NCBI RefSeq assembly: GCF_019218265.1
Contig: NZ_JAHUZE010000006.1
Location: 1-64,000, forward strand
Origin: Maritimibacter dapengensis
GTDB lineage: Bacteria > Pseudomonadota > Alphaproteobacteria > Rhodobacterales > Rhodobacteraceae
DNA length: 64,000 nt
Reading direction: 5' to 3'
Every line of letters starts with the position of its first letter. Position 1 is the first letter of the stretch. Below, in pieces: positions 16,535 to 25,038 of this stretch. Below the pieces are notes generated by a model, which ran no database searches, was not told where the DNA came from, and saw nothing but the letters and a program-made list of their open reading frames with translations. A program made the position numbers and the translations under genes.

Positions 16535-18105
16535 CACGATTCCTCCGATTTTGATTTTTCTGAATTGAAACATCGTCTGGCCGATCCGACGGTAAAGGCT
16601 AAGGCCCAGACCGCACAGATGAGCGCCAGCGATGTCCAATCACCGAAACGTGCGTAAGGTGTAGGCGCAAGCGCTGTCGGCAGGCTGGCATCTATGACTC
16701 CAGTTTGTCCGGTCTCGAGGCGCGCGATGATCTCTCCCTTGGCGTCGATGATCGCGGAAATCCCCGTGTTGGCCGCCCGGACCACAGGAAGCCCTTCTTC
16801 GACCGCGCGCATGCGCGCGGAGGCGAGGTGCTGCTCGGGGCCGATGCTGGTACCGAACCAGGCATCATTTGTTGCGTTGAAAATCCAGTCGGGGCGAAAA
16901 AGGTCATCGACCACCTGGCCCGGAAAAATGATCTCGTAACAGATCGCCACCGCGACCAGAGGCGCACCCGGGATCGCCAGCGTGCCTGGCCCTGGTCCTG
17001 GCGTGAAATCGCCCAAACCTTCGGTGAGCCGCTCAATCGGCAGCCAGCCTCTCAGGGGCACATATTCCCCGAACGGAACAAGATGATGTTTTGCATATCC
17101 CGTCAGAATTTCGCCGTTGCCGTCATAGGCTTGAACCGTGTTGAAATATCGGGTTTCCCCATCGCCCTCTACGCGGTCAGGCACTCCTGTCAAAAGGATC
17201 CTGCCGTCTGGCAGAACCGTGGATAACCGCCTGCGCGCCAAGGCGTCCTCGTCCAGAAAACCGGGAAAGGCCGTTTCCGGCCACAGCAGCAGGTCGAAGC
17301 GTCCAGGTTGCGCAGACAAGCTCAAGTATTTTTCCAGTGTTCGCTCGCGGCTCCCCGGCGCCCACTTCTCGACTTGCGGCACATTGCCTTGGACGATGCG
17401 CAAAGCGATGTCCGTCGTCGGCAAATTTGTCCCTAAACGCAACGCGCCGCCACCCCAGAGGCCCATCACCGCAACGGCGAAGAGCACGAGAACAGGCACG
17501 CGTCTATTTGGTGCCGCCACAATCAACACACCGGGCAACAGCCCGATAAAGACCGTGAGAAAGCTTAGCCCATAGCTTCCGACCCAGGCGGCGGTTTGGC
17601 GCAGGGCGGCGTGATCGACAAGGGCATAAGCGGCAAGGTTCCACGGAAACCCCGTCAGGACATGCCCCCGCAGCCATTCCAGTGCGACCCAGCAGGTTGC
17701 AAGCAGCAGGCCCGCTGCAATGCCGCCGACAGCCCGGCGCTGCATCACGGCAGCAAAAAGCATCGCTGTCAGAGCCGGGAAAATGGCCAGTCCGGCGGAC
17801 AGTCCCGCGACTGCCGGAATCGCAAGGGCACCGAAACGTTCGGAATCGACGTAGAAGCTCTCGGCGATCCAGGAAACTCCAAACCCGAACTGGCCTATTC
17901 CGAAGGCCCAGCCGATGAAGAAGGCAGGCGCTGTCGAAACCTGCCGGAGCATGAGAAAAAGTGCTGAGAAGGCGACCGGAACAACGATGAGCCATGAGAA
18001 TGGTGGAAGGGCTAAATCCGTTAAACCGCCCGCCATAAAGCTAATCCCTGATCGCAGGGAAATGTAACGGCCACGACCCGTCAGTGGTCGCAAGCCCGTC
18101 ATCAT
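16534..18105 (-). CDS. lnt: apolipoprotein N-acyltransferase
   Basis: Adds the third acyl chain to the N-terminal Cys of lipoproteins. About 523 residues from ATG 18105, which overlaps the lspA stop. The N-terminal half has several TM helices; the periplasmic nitrilase-like domain carries the catalytic triad: Glu in LLLWPETAFPGF, Lys in YAKHHLVPFGEYVPLR and Cys in AICYEIIFPG. NDAWFG is also conserved. An accessory lnt coupled to lspA in a metal-regulated operon is unusual, since a chromosomal copy normally exists. Confidence 0.94.
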   Translation of the reverse strand: MMTGLRPLTGRGRYISLRSGISFMAGGLTDLALPPFSWLIVVPVAFSALFLMLRQVSTAPAFFIGWAFGIGQFGFGVSWIAESFYVDSERFGALAIPAVAGLSAGLAIFPALTAMLFAAVMQRRAVGGIAAGLLLATCWVALEWLRGHVLTGFPWNLAAYALVDHAALRQTAAWVGSYGLSFLTVFIGLLPGVLIVAAPNRRVPVLVLFAVAVMGLWGGGALRLGTNLPTTDIALRIVQGNVPQVEKWAPGSRERTLEKYLSLSAQPGRFDLLLWPETAFPGFLDEDALARRRLSTVLPDGRILLTGVPDRVEGDGETRYFNTVQAYDGNGEILTGYAKHHLVPFGEYVPLRGWLPIERLTEGLGDFTPGPGPGTLAIPGAPLVAVAICYEIIFPGQVVDDLFRPDWIFNATNDAWFGTSIGPEQHLASARMRAVEEGLPVVRAANTGISAIIDAKGEIIARLETGQTGVIDASLPTALAPTPYARFGDWTSLALICAVWALAFTVGSARRCFNSEKSKSEES

Positions 18106-18575
18106 GTGCCAGTCTGAAACTTGGCGCTCAACCAAGGGGCTATGAGCAGTAGGCCCACGCCGCCGACCACGAAAACATCCGCCATGTTGAAGGCGGGCCA
18201 ATGCGTGGATCCGGCGTAGAAATCGAGGAAGTCCGTCACACCCCGAAACCGGATGCGGTCGAGGACGTTGCCGAGCGCGCCACCGATAATCGCACCATAG
18301 GCGATAGCCTCAACCGGGTTGGCAGTGCGCACCAACATGACGGTCAACCAGCCACAGACAGCGAGGGCCAACACTGTAAGGCTCCACCATGGCGCTCCAC
18401 CAAGTAATCCGAATGTCACGCCATCGTTGCGCAGGTAGATGAGATTGAAACCGGGAAAGACCGGAATTCCGGCGCTCAAATCTGCCGCATTGGCGACGAC
18501 AATTGCTTTTGTCACCTGATCGACAAGAAAAGCACTTCCAGCCGCAATGAAACCTTGGAAATGGGACTGTTTCAT
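18102..18575 (-). CDS. lspA: signal peptidase II (lipoprotein signal peptidase)
   Basis: Aspartic protease that cleaves prolipoprotein signal peptides. Four TM helices; catalytic Asp in GNVLDRIRFRGVTDF and in PAFNMADVFVV. The ATG at 18575 lies 4 bases after the ZIP gene stop; an ATG at 18596 is possible but overlaps that gene. LspA homologues are known in lead-resistance (pbr) operons, which fits the neighbouring ZIP and CDF transporters and MerR regulator. Confidence 0.94.
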   Translation of the reverse strand: MKQSHFQGFIAAGSAFLVDQVTKAIVVANAADLSAGIPVFPGFNLIYLRNDGVTFGLLGGAPWWSLTVLALAVCGWLTVMLVRTANPVEAIAYGAIIGGALGNVLDRIRFRGVTDFLDFYAGSTHWPAFNMADVFVVGGVGLLLIAPWLSAKFQTGT

Positions 18576-18579
18576 CTCA

Positions 18580-19428
18580 TCATCCCAGCCATACATCGAG
18601 GAACAACATGATCACGAGGCCGACCGCGAGACCGAGTGTCGCCCTGTTTTGATGGCCGGAACGGTGGGTTTCCGGAATGATTTCGTGGCTGATGACGTAG
18701 AGCATCGCCCCGGCGGCAAAGGCGAGGCCCCATGGCAACAGCGGCTGCGAGATGCTGATGATCCCAGCCCCAAGAAGCCCGCCTACCGGCTCGACAAGAC
18801 CTGTCAGGGCGGCAATCCCCCACGCACGGCGCCTGGAATATCCCTCACCAAGCAATGAGACCGCTACTGCGAGACCCTCGGGAGCGTTTTGCAGCCCGAT
18901 GCCAATCGCAAGCGGCAAGCCACCAGAGAAACCGTCAGCCCCAAACCCGACACCAACGGCGAGTCCTTCGGGGAAATTGTGGATCGTGATCGCAATGATG
19001 AAGAGCCAGACGCGGCGCAGCGAAGCAGCGTCTGGGCCTTCCCGCCCGGTCTTGAAATGCTCATGCGGCAGCCGCTCGTTCATCAGAGCAACGGCACCCA
19101 TGCCAAGCAGGAGCGCAACACAAACGATGGCCGCCGGGAGAGCACCGTTGTCGGACTGTCCTTCGGCTGCGTCGAGAGCCGGGATGATCAGCGAGAAGAA
19201 CGATGCAGCGAGCATGACACCCGCTGCGAAGCCAAGCAGCAGATCGCGCGTAGCCCGGGAGGGGATGCGCCCGAAAAGAACAGGGGTCGCCCCGACCGCT
19301 GTCAGCAATCCGGCGGCCAGGCTTCCAAGAAAGCCAAGGGTAATTGGGGAGAAGGGTTCCAAGCGCTGAGGTCTCGCCGATACGTCAATCAGCGGCCGAA
19401 TAGCTACTAAAGATCTCGGTCGATCCAT
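18580..19428 (-). CDS. ZIP-family divalent metal transporter
   Basis: Imports Zn2+ or related divalent cations into the cytoplasm. Eight TM segments; signature HNFPEGLAVGVGFG in TM4 and the matching E-x-G-LQNAPEGLAVAVSL in TM5 form the metal site, with a His/acid loop (ERLPHEHFKTGREG) before them. The N-terminus is uncertain: ATG 19428 overlaps DUF411 by 44 bp without a clear RBS, and a TTG at 19362 gives MEPFSPITLGFLGSL. It is co-transcribed with lspA. Confidence 0.9.
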   Translation of the reverse strand: MDRPRSLVAIRPLIDVSARPQRLEPFSPITLGFLGSLAAGLLTAVGATPVLFGRIPSRATRDLLLGFAAGVMLAASFFSLIIPALDAAEGQSDNGALPAAIVCVALLLGMGAVALMNERLPHEHFKTGREGPDAASLRRVWLFIIAITIHNFPEGLAVGVGFGADGFSGGLPLAIGIGLQNAPEGLAVAVSLLGEGYSRRRAWGIAALTGLVEPVGGLLGAGIISISQPLLPWGLAFAAGAMLYVISHEIIPETHRSGHQNRATLGLAVGLVIMLFLDVWLG

Positions 19429-19843
19429 CGCCGCGGATCAGGAAGACGTCATAAGCCTCACGATCATCCTCCGGTCCCATGCCCGGCGAGCCATAGGGCA
19501 TTCCCGGCACCGCCAGCCCCACCGCATCTGGACGCTCATCCAACAAACGCTGAATGTCTGATGCCGGCACATGACCCTCGATCACGTAGCCGTCGACCAG
19601 AGCCGTATGGCAGGAGACCATGCGCTGAGGCACGCCATTGTCGAGTTTGAAGCGCACAAGAGATCCCCCGAACATGTCCTCGCCTGTCGGTGCGAAGCCG
19701 TTTGCCTCGAGGTGCTTCATCCAGGACAGGCAACACCCGCAGCCATTTGTCTTCCGGACTTCGATCTGGATCGCATCGGCGACAGCTTGTGCCGCGGGAA
19801 ACATGGCCAGCGTGACTGCAAGGGCGGGAGCCAGTCGTTTCAT
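19385..19843 (-). CDS. DUF411 periplasmic metal-binding protein
   Basis: A 152-residue protein with a Sec signal (MKRLAPALAVTLAMFPAAQA) and the DUF411 core: TNGCGCCLSWMKHLEANGF, later VSCHTALVDGYVIEGHVP and a C-terminal GMPYGSPGM. The three clustered Cys and the SCHT motif suit copper or other soft-metal binding; relatives sit in copper operons. It starts 3 bases after the M23 gene stop within the leftward operon. Confidence 0.88.
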   Translation of the reverse strand: MKRLAPALAVTLAMFPAAQAVADAIQIEVRKTNGCGCCLSWMKHLEANGFAPTGEDMFGGSLVRFKLDNGVPQRMVSCHTALVDGYVIEGHVPASDIQRLLDERPDAVGLAVPGMPYGSPGMGPEDDREAYDVFLIRGDGSTEIFSSYSAAD

Positions 19844-19846
19844 GGA

Positions 19847-21220
19847 TTAAAGCCTTTCGGTTGTTGTTTGCACAAATTCGCTGGCGAGCCTCTCAGCGAG
19901 TAGCGAACGCGCCTCAGACAGTCGTTCAAGCGCAGCAGTGTCGTCTGCATCCCGCTCGGCCGCCTCTGCCAGTCGCTCGTCTGAAAGAGGATCGGTCGGG
20001 CGACCATCCACCAGAATCTCGTAGTGCAGATTGGGACCGGTCGCGGTGCCGGTCGCACCGACGCGACCGATCATGTCTCCGGCCATCACGCGCTGCCCTT
20101 GTTCGAGGCTGTCCGGCACCTCGCTGAGATGTGCGTAGCGTGTAAGTGTGTCGGATCCATGCGCAATCTCCACCACCCGGCCATATCCACCACGACGTCC
20201 GATAAAGCTCACGCGTCCGGGCGCCGTTGCTTTTACCGGCGTACCGCTTGCCGCGGCAAAGTCGACGCCGGTGTGCATGCGCACATTCCCATAGACTGGG
20301 TGTGTGCGACGGCCAAAGACGGAACTCAGCCGCGCTCCTTCCACCGGTTGCGCAAACACGCGCAGCACTTCTCCGTCGACATAGATCGTCGCTTGACCGC
20401 TGCCGTCGTCCGGCCAGACGATCTCGTAGACCGATCCACCAAGATCCAGCTCAGCGAAGGCAAGCTCAGGCTGACCAATTCTCTGGGTGCCGTCCCGTGC
20501 CTCGCGCCAAAGGAGGCGCATCGTCTCGCCACCGGAAAGTTCGCGTCGAAAATCCACTGTGCCGCCCAGCATCTGCGCCAGGTCGACCGCAAAGCGTGCA
20601 GGAATGCCTGCTTTGTCCAACGCCGCGAAGACAGAGCTTTCGATCACTGCCTCGCCCGCGAACGTTACCATTTCAGGGTCTGGCTCCAACACGCGTGTGA
20701 CAAATTTTTGACCAAAGACCGTTTCGATCCGCACCCCATTGTCAACTGCCAGTTCCACGCGGCTCGGATTTCCGTCAACCTTTGAGATCACGGTGATCTC
20801 GTGGCCCGGGCGCAATCGGCGCAGATCATATTCTGCTCCAAGCGCGAGCGCGATTTCGGCGCGCGCAGGCGCAGCGATACCCGCGTCCGCCAGGACCGCA
20901 TCCAGAGTCTCGCCCGACGCAATCTCACGCGACCAGGTGATCAAAGGCGGTTCAATCTCGGGCAAGGCGGTTTCTGCGAAGACAGATTGCAAGAGCGGCA
21001 GAGGTCGCATTGGGCTAGCATTGTCGGCGTGAAATGCAGCGGGCGGTGTCACATCGTAGTCGGCGATCTGAGGCATCGAGAGCGGATCGGGAGTCCAGAG
21101 GGTCGCTTCAGCAATCGCAGGAGGCACTGCCTCTTTGGAAAGAACGCCAGAAATGGCGATGGCGGTCAGCGAAAAAGCGCCTGCGATTGCCACGGTCGCC
21201 AAAACAATTCTAATCTTCAT
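19847..21220 (-). CDS. M23 family peptidoglycan metallopeptidase
   Basis: A 457-residue exported protein. An N-terminal signal/anchor (about 5-25) and a LysM/OapA-like middle (SGETLDAVLADAGI) precede the C-terminal M23 domain: first zinc ligands in GRRTHPVYGNVRMHTGVDFA, then RYAHLSEV and the HYEILVDGRPTDP motif. It cleaves peptide cross-links in peptidoglycan or activates amidases. Overlaps the SCO gene upstream by 4 bp. Wall remodelling as part of a metal response is inferred. Confidence 0.92.
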   Translation of the reverse strand: MKIRIVLATVAIAGAFSLTAIAISGVLSKEAVPPAIAEATLWTPDPLSMPQIADYDVTPPAAFHADNASPMRPLPLLQSVFAETALPEIEPPLITWSREIASGETLDAVLADAGIAAPARAEIALALGAEYDLRRLRPGHEITVISKVDGNPSRVELAVDNGVRIETVFGQKFVTRVLEPDPEMVTFAGEAVIESSVFAALDKAGIPARFAVDLAQMLGGTVDFRRELSGGETMRLLWREARDGTQRIGQPELAFAELDLGGSVYEIVWPDDGSGQATIYVDGEVLRVFAQPVEGARLSSVFGRRTHPVYGNVRMHTGVDFAAASGTPVKATAPGRVSFIGRRGGYGRVVEIAHGSDTLTRYAHLSEVPDSLEQGQRVMAGDMIGRVGATGTATGPNLHYEILVDGRPTDPLSDERLAEAAERDADDTAALERLSEARSLLAERLASEFVQTTTERL

Positions 21221-21843
21221 GTTGCCCCCTCTACGTATTCTGTCAGTGCACGCCGGATCTTCGGCACTGCGAATTCTCTTGGCTCGTGATAGTCAATCAT
21301 GGTGACAAGTTCACCCTTGGCATCGAACAGGAATACGCTTGCCGTATGGTTCATTGTATAGTCGCCGCCTTCGGTCGGGACGCGCTCATACGAGGCACGA
21401 AATCCTTCTGCAGCGCGGGCAATCTGGTTTGCCGGCCCAGTCCAGCCGCGAATAGCCGGATGAAAATAGCCGACATATTCGGCCATGGCCTCGACCGTGT
21501 CCCGCGCCGGATCGACTGTGATAAAGACCACGTTCATCTGCGCGGCTTCGTTTCCGAGATCTTCAAGCCAGCCTGAGATATCCGATAATGTTGTGGGGCA
21601 GACATCCGGGCAGTAGGTGAACCCGAAAAACACCATGGTCGGGCGTCCGATCAAGGTTTCTGGGCCCACTTCATTGCCTTCGTGATCGGTCAGTCGGAAA
21701 TCCATCGCCGACAGGGGGAGAGGCCTTTGGCCGGCCGGTTTTGGTGCACCGGGACCATCCACCCGCCACCAACCGACGCCGAGCATCAGAGCGACAGCGC
21801 CTACACCGGCTGCACCGTATTGGACCACATGCCGACGCTGCAT
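21217..21843 (-). CDS. SCO family copper chaperone (second copy)
   Basis: Thioredoxin-fold SCO1/SenC protein, 208 residues, with an N-terminal membrane anchor. The copper-binding motif CPDVCPTTLSD follows FFGFTY, and the distal His is in YTMNHTASVFLFD. SCO proteins deliver Cu to the CuA site of cytochrome oxidase or reduce its cysteines. Overlaps its neighbours by 1 and 4 bp. Paralogue of the operon's first gene (23423-24025). Confidence 0.93.
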   Translation of the reverse strand: MQRRHVVQYGAAGVGAVALMLGVGWWRVDGPGAPKPAGQRPLPLSAMDFRLTDHEGNEVGPETLIGRPTMVFFGFTYCPDVCPTTLSDISGWLEDLGNEAAQMNVVFITVDPARDTVEAMAEYVGYFHPAIRGWTGPANQIARAAEGFRASYERVPTEGGDYTMNHTASVFLFDAKGELVTMIDYHEPREFAVPKIRRALTEYVEGAT

Positions 21844-22310
21844 CAGCTCTCCGGCCCGCGCGCGGCGATGCCCAGAATTGGGACCTCGACAGTCACTTCA
21901 CCACCGTCCGAAAAAGTCAGTGTCAGCGGAAAGGTCTCGCCTTCGATCATCGGGTTTTGCAGCTTCATGAGCATGGCGTGCAATCCGCCCGGCTTCAACG
22001 CAACGCTTTGGCCCGGTTCAATCGTGATCTCGCCAGCAGGCGCCATTGAACTTACGCCTTCGGCGTTGGTTTTCGTCTCATGGATCTCGGGCATCATGGC
22101 CAATGGTGTTGTAAGCCCGGTCAGCGTGACCGTGTCTTCACCGGTGTTGCGCACAGTCATATAGGCGGCACCAGGGCGGTTGACGCCGATTGAAGCACGG
22201 GACCACGCGTTTTCGACGACCACATCCTCCGAACCGGCAAATACCGGAGTCGACGTGCCCGAGAGCAGTAAGAGAAGGCTCAAGCCCTTGATGTAGGGTA
22301 GTTTTTTCAC
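21843..22310 (-). CDS. periplasmic copper chaperone PCu(A)C
   Basis: 155 residues from a GTG at 22310, chosen because AGGAGA lies 7 bases upstream and a signal peptide then begins MKKLPYIKGLSLLLLLSG. The PCu(A)C copper-site elements are present: MMPEIHETKTNAEGVSSM and later GGLHAMLMKL (the H-x10-M-x21-H-x-M pattern). It hands Cu(I) to SCO and CuA, matching the SCO genes on both sides of the dsb genes. Confidence 0.9.
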   Translation of the reverse strand: MKKLPYIKGLSLLLLLSGTSTPVFAGSEDVVVENAWSRASIGVNRPGAAYMTVRNTGEDTVTLTGLTTPLAMMPEIHETKTNAEGVSSMAPAGEITIEPGQSVALKPGGLHAMLMKLQNPMIEGETFPLTLTFSDGGEVTVEVPILGIAARGPES

Positions 22311-22338
22311 GAACAATTCTCCTGTATCTAACCGAGCG

Positions 22339-22998
22339 TCAATTTTGGCTGGCCGCAACTTCCGCAGCCACCAGCCGCCGTAGTTCGGCCTCACCGAACG
22401 GGTCTAGCGGTTTGGCGTTAACGAAGAACGTAGGCGTTTGTCGCACGCCTACCGCTTCGACATCAGCGCCGTCCTGGTTGAGCACTGCCACGACACCGGG
22501 GGCCAGCATCTGTGTCCGAGCCGCTTCGACATCCAGACCACCGCTTGCGGCAATCTCAAGGATCAAACCCGGTGCCGGAGTGCCATGGGACGCCCATCGC
22601 GGCTGCTCGCGCAGGACCGCTTCCAGTACGGGTTCGAACACATCCTGCATCCGCGCAGCTTCGAGAACGCGGATCGCTTCCACCGAAGCGTCCCCATGAA
22701 AGGCAGTGTATCGAATTACGACACGGACCGCATCACCGTGCTCAGCCATTATATCTTTGACCACGGGATAGAATGCGCGGCAGGCCTCGCAAGCTGGATC
22801 GAAAAACTCGACAATCGTGACAGGTGCCGTTTCGGGGCCGAGGATCGGGGAATAGGACCGGATCAGCAAATCGTTCACTTCGGGCGCGACAGGTACTGCC
22901 TCTGCCATGGGTTGGGGGCGGGTGGCATACCAGGCCGCGCCGCCAAAACCTGCGGCACCAACAGCCAGAACGGATAGAATGAGTCCGCGTCGATTCAT
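22339..22998 (-). CDS. DsbA-family thiol:disulfide interchange protein
   Basis: 219 residues from ATG 22998 with a Tat-like or Sec leader (MNRRGLILSVLAVGAAGFGG). Thioredoxin fold with active site FFDPACEACRAFYP (CEAC) and the cis-Pro region VRQTPTFFVNAKPLDPFG. It overlaps dsbB by 4 bp, so the pair forms a self-contained oxidising unit, perhaps serving SCO or other cysteine-bearing exported proteins of the operon. Confidence 0.92.
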   Translation of the reverse strand: MNRRGLILSVLAVGAAGFGGAAWYATRPQPMAEAVPVAPEVNDLLIRSYSPILGPETAPVTIVEFFDPACEACRAFYPVVKDIMAEHGDAVRVVIRYTAFHGDASVEAIRVLEAARMQDVFEPVLEAVLREQPRWASHGTPAPGLILEIAASGGLDVEAARTQMLAPGVVAVLNQDGADVEAVGVRQTPTFFVNAKPLDPFGEAELRRLVAAEVAASQN

Positions 22999-23417
22999 GT
23001 TTGTTTTTCCTTCAGTGAAATGGCCGACAGCATCCCGATCATCGTGAAGGCGACAAGCGCCATCAGCGGAATCGGAATGCCGAAGACCACCTGGTTGTCG
23101 TCGGTACAAGAGGGGCCGGTCGCCGTGCAGGGCTGGATCGCCTCGGGGATCAGCCCGACATAGAGGCCGATGTGATACAACGCCACTGCCGCCCCCCCAA
23201 GCGCCAGTGCAACGCCATAGCGTCCCACGCGCGGATCCTGCCACCACAGCCCGAGCCCAAGAACGATAGCCAGGGGGAACATGAAGGCGCGCTGGAACCA
23301 GCAAAGGACGCAAGGCGTTTGACCAAGGACTTCACCGATGAAGAGCACGGCAAGCGACGCGGTGAGCGCAATGATCCACGCTAGGCCAAGGGGCGTGTGT
23401 CCGGAAAGTCGGGTCAT
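22995..23417 (-). CDS. dsbB: DsbB-family disulfide bond formation protein
   Basis: 140 residues from ATG 23417, preceded by a GAGAGAGGATC ribosome site. Four TM helices; first periplasmic pair CVLC in GQTPCVLCWFQRAF, second pair in IQPCTATGPSCTDD. It would reoxidise the adjacent DsbA-like protein by passing electrons to quinone. Confidence 0.93.
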   Translation of the reverse strand: MTRLSGHTPLGLAWIIALTASLAVLFIGEVLGQTPCVLCWFQRAFMFPLAIVLGLGLWWQDPRVGRYGVALALGGAAVALYHIGLYVGLIPEAIQPCTATGPSCTDDNQVVFGIPIPLMALVAFTMIGMLSAISLKEKQT

Positions 23418-23422
23418 GGCGA

Positions 23423-24025
23423 TTAGATCCTCTCTCTCAGATCGGCGAGGATCTCTTCGGCGGGTGTGCCATAGGGCCAAGAGTCCGCGAAGCCAGCTTG
23501 CGTGTCGAAAAGGAAAAGATGCGATGTGTGCCCCATTGTATAGCCATCCGGCGCGCTGGCCTCTTCGATCCGTTCGAAGTAGATCGGAAAGGTTTCAGCG
23601 GTTTCAGCGATCTGATTGGATGTTCCGGTCAGACCGATGATGCCTGCATCAAAGCGCGGCACAAAGTCGGCAAGAGTCATTGGCGTATCGCGTTCGGGAT
23701 CAATCGAGATGAAGATCGGCTGCACTTTTGCGGCATCCTCGCCAAGTCCATCCATGACCGCCGCCACTTCTGCAAGCGTCGTCGGGCAGACATCGGGACA
23801 ATTGGCAAACCCGAAGAACACAAGCATCCAGCGGCCCGCAAAGTCTTCTTCGGTGCGGATCATGCCTGTGTGATCCGTCAGTTCGAATTTCGCAAAGAAA
23901 GGTTGTCCGTCCTCGGCTTCGGCGCGGTCGGCGCGGTAGTCTGCCCACAGTAATAGCCAGATGAAAACGAGCGCCGCGACGCCCGCCAAAACCCATAGCA
24001 CTTTTTGAAGACCCGAAAGCTTCAC
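23423..24025 (-). CDS. SCO family copper chaperone (operon leader)
   Basis: 200-residue membrane-anchored SCO1/SenC protein: TM helix at residues 10-28, CPDVCPTTLAEV copper motif after FFGFAN, and distal His in YTMGHTSHLFLFD. First gene of the 13-gene leftward operon, 37 bases after a MerR-type promoter. Codon use is GC-rich like its neighbours. Confidence 0.93.
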   Translation of the reverse strand: MKLSGLQKVLWVLAGVAALVFIWLLLWADYRADRAEAEDGQPFFAKFELTDHTGMIRTEEDFAGRWMLVFFGFANCPDVCPTTLAEVAAVMDGLGEDAAKVQPIFISIDPERDTPMTLADFVPRFDAGIIGLTGTSNQIAETAETFPIYFERIEEASAPDGYTMGHTSHLFLFDTQAGFADSWPYGTPAEEILADLRERI

Positions 24026-24061
24026 GCCGCTCCGCCCGAATTTGATTCTATATTTTTAGAG

Positions 24062-24092
24062 CGTTTACACCCTCTAGCTACTGTAGGTTCAA
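24062..24092 (-). promoter_or_regulatory. MerR-type promoter/operator of the leftward operon
   Basis: On the minus strand -35 TTGAAC (24092-24087) and -10 TAAACG (24067-24062) are 19 bp apart, the long spacer characteristic of MerR-activated promoters. The spacer carries an imperfect dyad CCTACAGTAGCTAGAGG. The same layout occurs at three other promoters in this island. Confidence 0.8.
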
Positions 24093-24203
24093 GTCCTATT
24101 CTGGAAGAAAAAGCGGTGTTCACCGACCTGTGACATGCCGAGCGGAACTTGTGCCGCAAAACGCTTGAAGCTACACGGACTGTAGATAGTTTGGAGAGAT
24201 GGT

Positions 24204-24632
24204 ATGTTTACAATCGGCACTCTGGCTAAAAAGACCGGAACAAAGGTGCAGACGATCCGCTATTATGAGCAGATCGGACTCTTGCCCGAGCCTGGGCGAT
24301 CGGCTGGCGGTCAGCGGCGCTATGGCGATAGCGAGCTTGACCGCTTGTCTTTCGTCCGGCATGCGCGGCAACTCGGGTTCTCGCTGGACGCGATCCGTGA
24401 GCTTCTCGATCTGAGCGATCATCCAGAAAAGTCTTGCGCGGAGGCCGATGCCATCGCTCGCCGACAACTCAAGCAGGTTGAGCAACGTATGGTCCGACTT
24501 GAAGCCCTTCGGACGGAATTGCAGAGGATGGTGCATGAATGCAGCGGCGGGCACACGGCCGATTGCCGTGTGCTGGAGGTGTTGCGCGACCATTCCGAAT
24601 GCCTGACGGACCACGACGAGATTGGCGCCTGA
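24204..24632 (+). CDS. MerR-family metal-responsive activator (ZntR/CadR/PbrR type)
   Basis: 142 residues. N-terminal winged HTH ([20 protein letters not shown], then [16 protein letters not shown]), a dimer helix, and Cys78 (KSCAEAD) plus Cys113 in the positions used by divalent-metal sensors of the family. A Cys/His-rich tail follows (His117, Cys121, His130, Cys133, His137). This fits Zn, Cd or Pb sensing rather than Cu(I) or redox. It sits beside the 19-bp-spacer promoters it most likely controls. The inducing metal cannot be decided from sequence. Confidence 0.88.
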   Translation: MFTIGTLAKKTGTKVQTIRYYEQIGLLPEPGRSAGGQRRYGDSELDRLSFVRHARQLGFSLDAIRELLDLSDHPEKSCAEADAIARRQLKQVEQRMVRLEALRTELQRMVHECSGGHTADCRVLEVLRDHSECLTDHDEIGA

Positions 24633-24633
24633 G

Positions 24634-24960
24634 ATGCCGGCAGCACTCGCCTATCCGCTCGCGGCATTGGCCGAGATCGCCGGATGCTTCGCCATCTGGG
24701 CATGGTGGCGCCTCGGCGCGTCCGCCCTTTGGCTCGTGCCCGCTGTGGCGGCGCTGGTGGCGTTCGGCTGGCTTCTGGCACAGGTCGACACCGTGGCTGC
24801 GGGACGCGCCTTTGCGGCCTACGGTGGGATCTATATTGCCGCGTCCATTCTTTGGATGTGGCTCGCCGAAGGGCAGCGGCCGGACAGGTGGGATCTGCTC
24901 GGCACCACTGTATGCTTGTTGGGTGCCGCTATCATCCTCGCGGCACCCCGCGGAGCGTAA
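24634..24960 (+). CDS. ynfA: YnfA/UPF0060 family membrane protein
   Basis: 108 residues with four TM helices; family features [14 protein letters not shown] and [12 protein letters not shown]. The ATG at 24634 follows the merR stop by one base, so the two are co-transcribed. YnfA relatives are SMR-like small transporters, here probably linked to the metal response. A paralogue lies after the mer operon (48464). Confidence 0.9.
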   Translation: MPAALAYPLAALAEIAGCFAIWAWWRLGASALWLVPAVAALVAFGWLLAQVDTVAAGRAFAAYGGIYIAASILWMWLAEGQRPDRWDLLGTTVCLLGAAIILAAPRGA

Positions 24961-24969
24961 AAAACGGCA

Positions 24970-25000
24970 TTGCTCCTACAGTAGCTTTAGCTTTTACAAC
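24970..25000 (+). promoter_or_regulatory. MerR-type promoter/operator of ccdA
   Basis: -35 TTGCTC (24970-24975), 19-bp spacer beginning CTACAGTAGCT, -10 TACAAC (24995-25000). The spacer shares CTACAGTAGCT with the operon promoter at 24062, read in the same orientation relative to transcription. Confidence 0.72.
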
Positions 25001-25038
25001 GGTGCGCGTTTCACAGGCTAAAGCAAGGCACGAATTGA

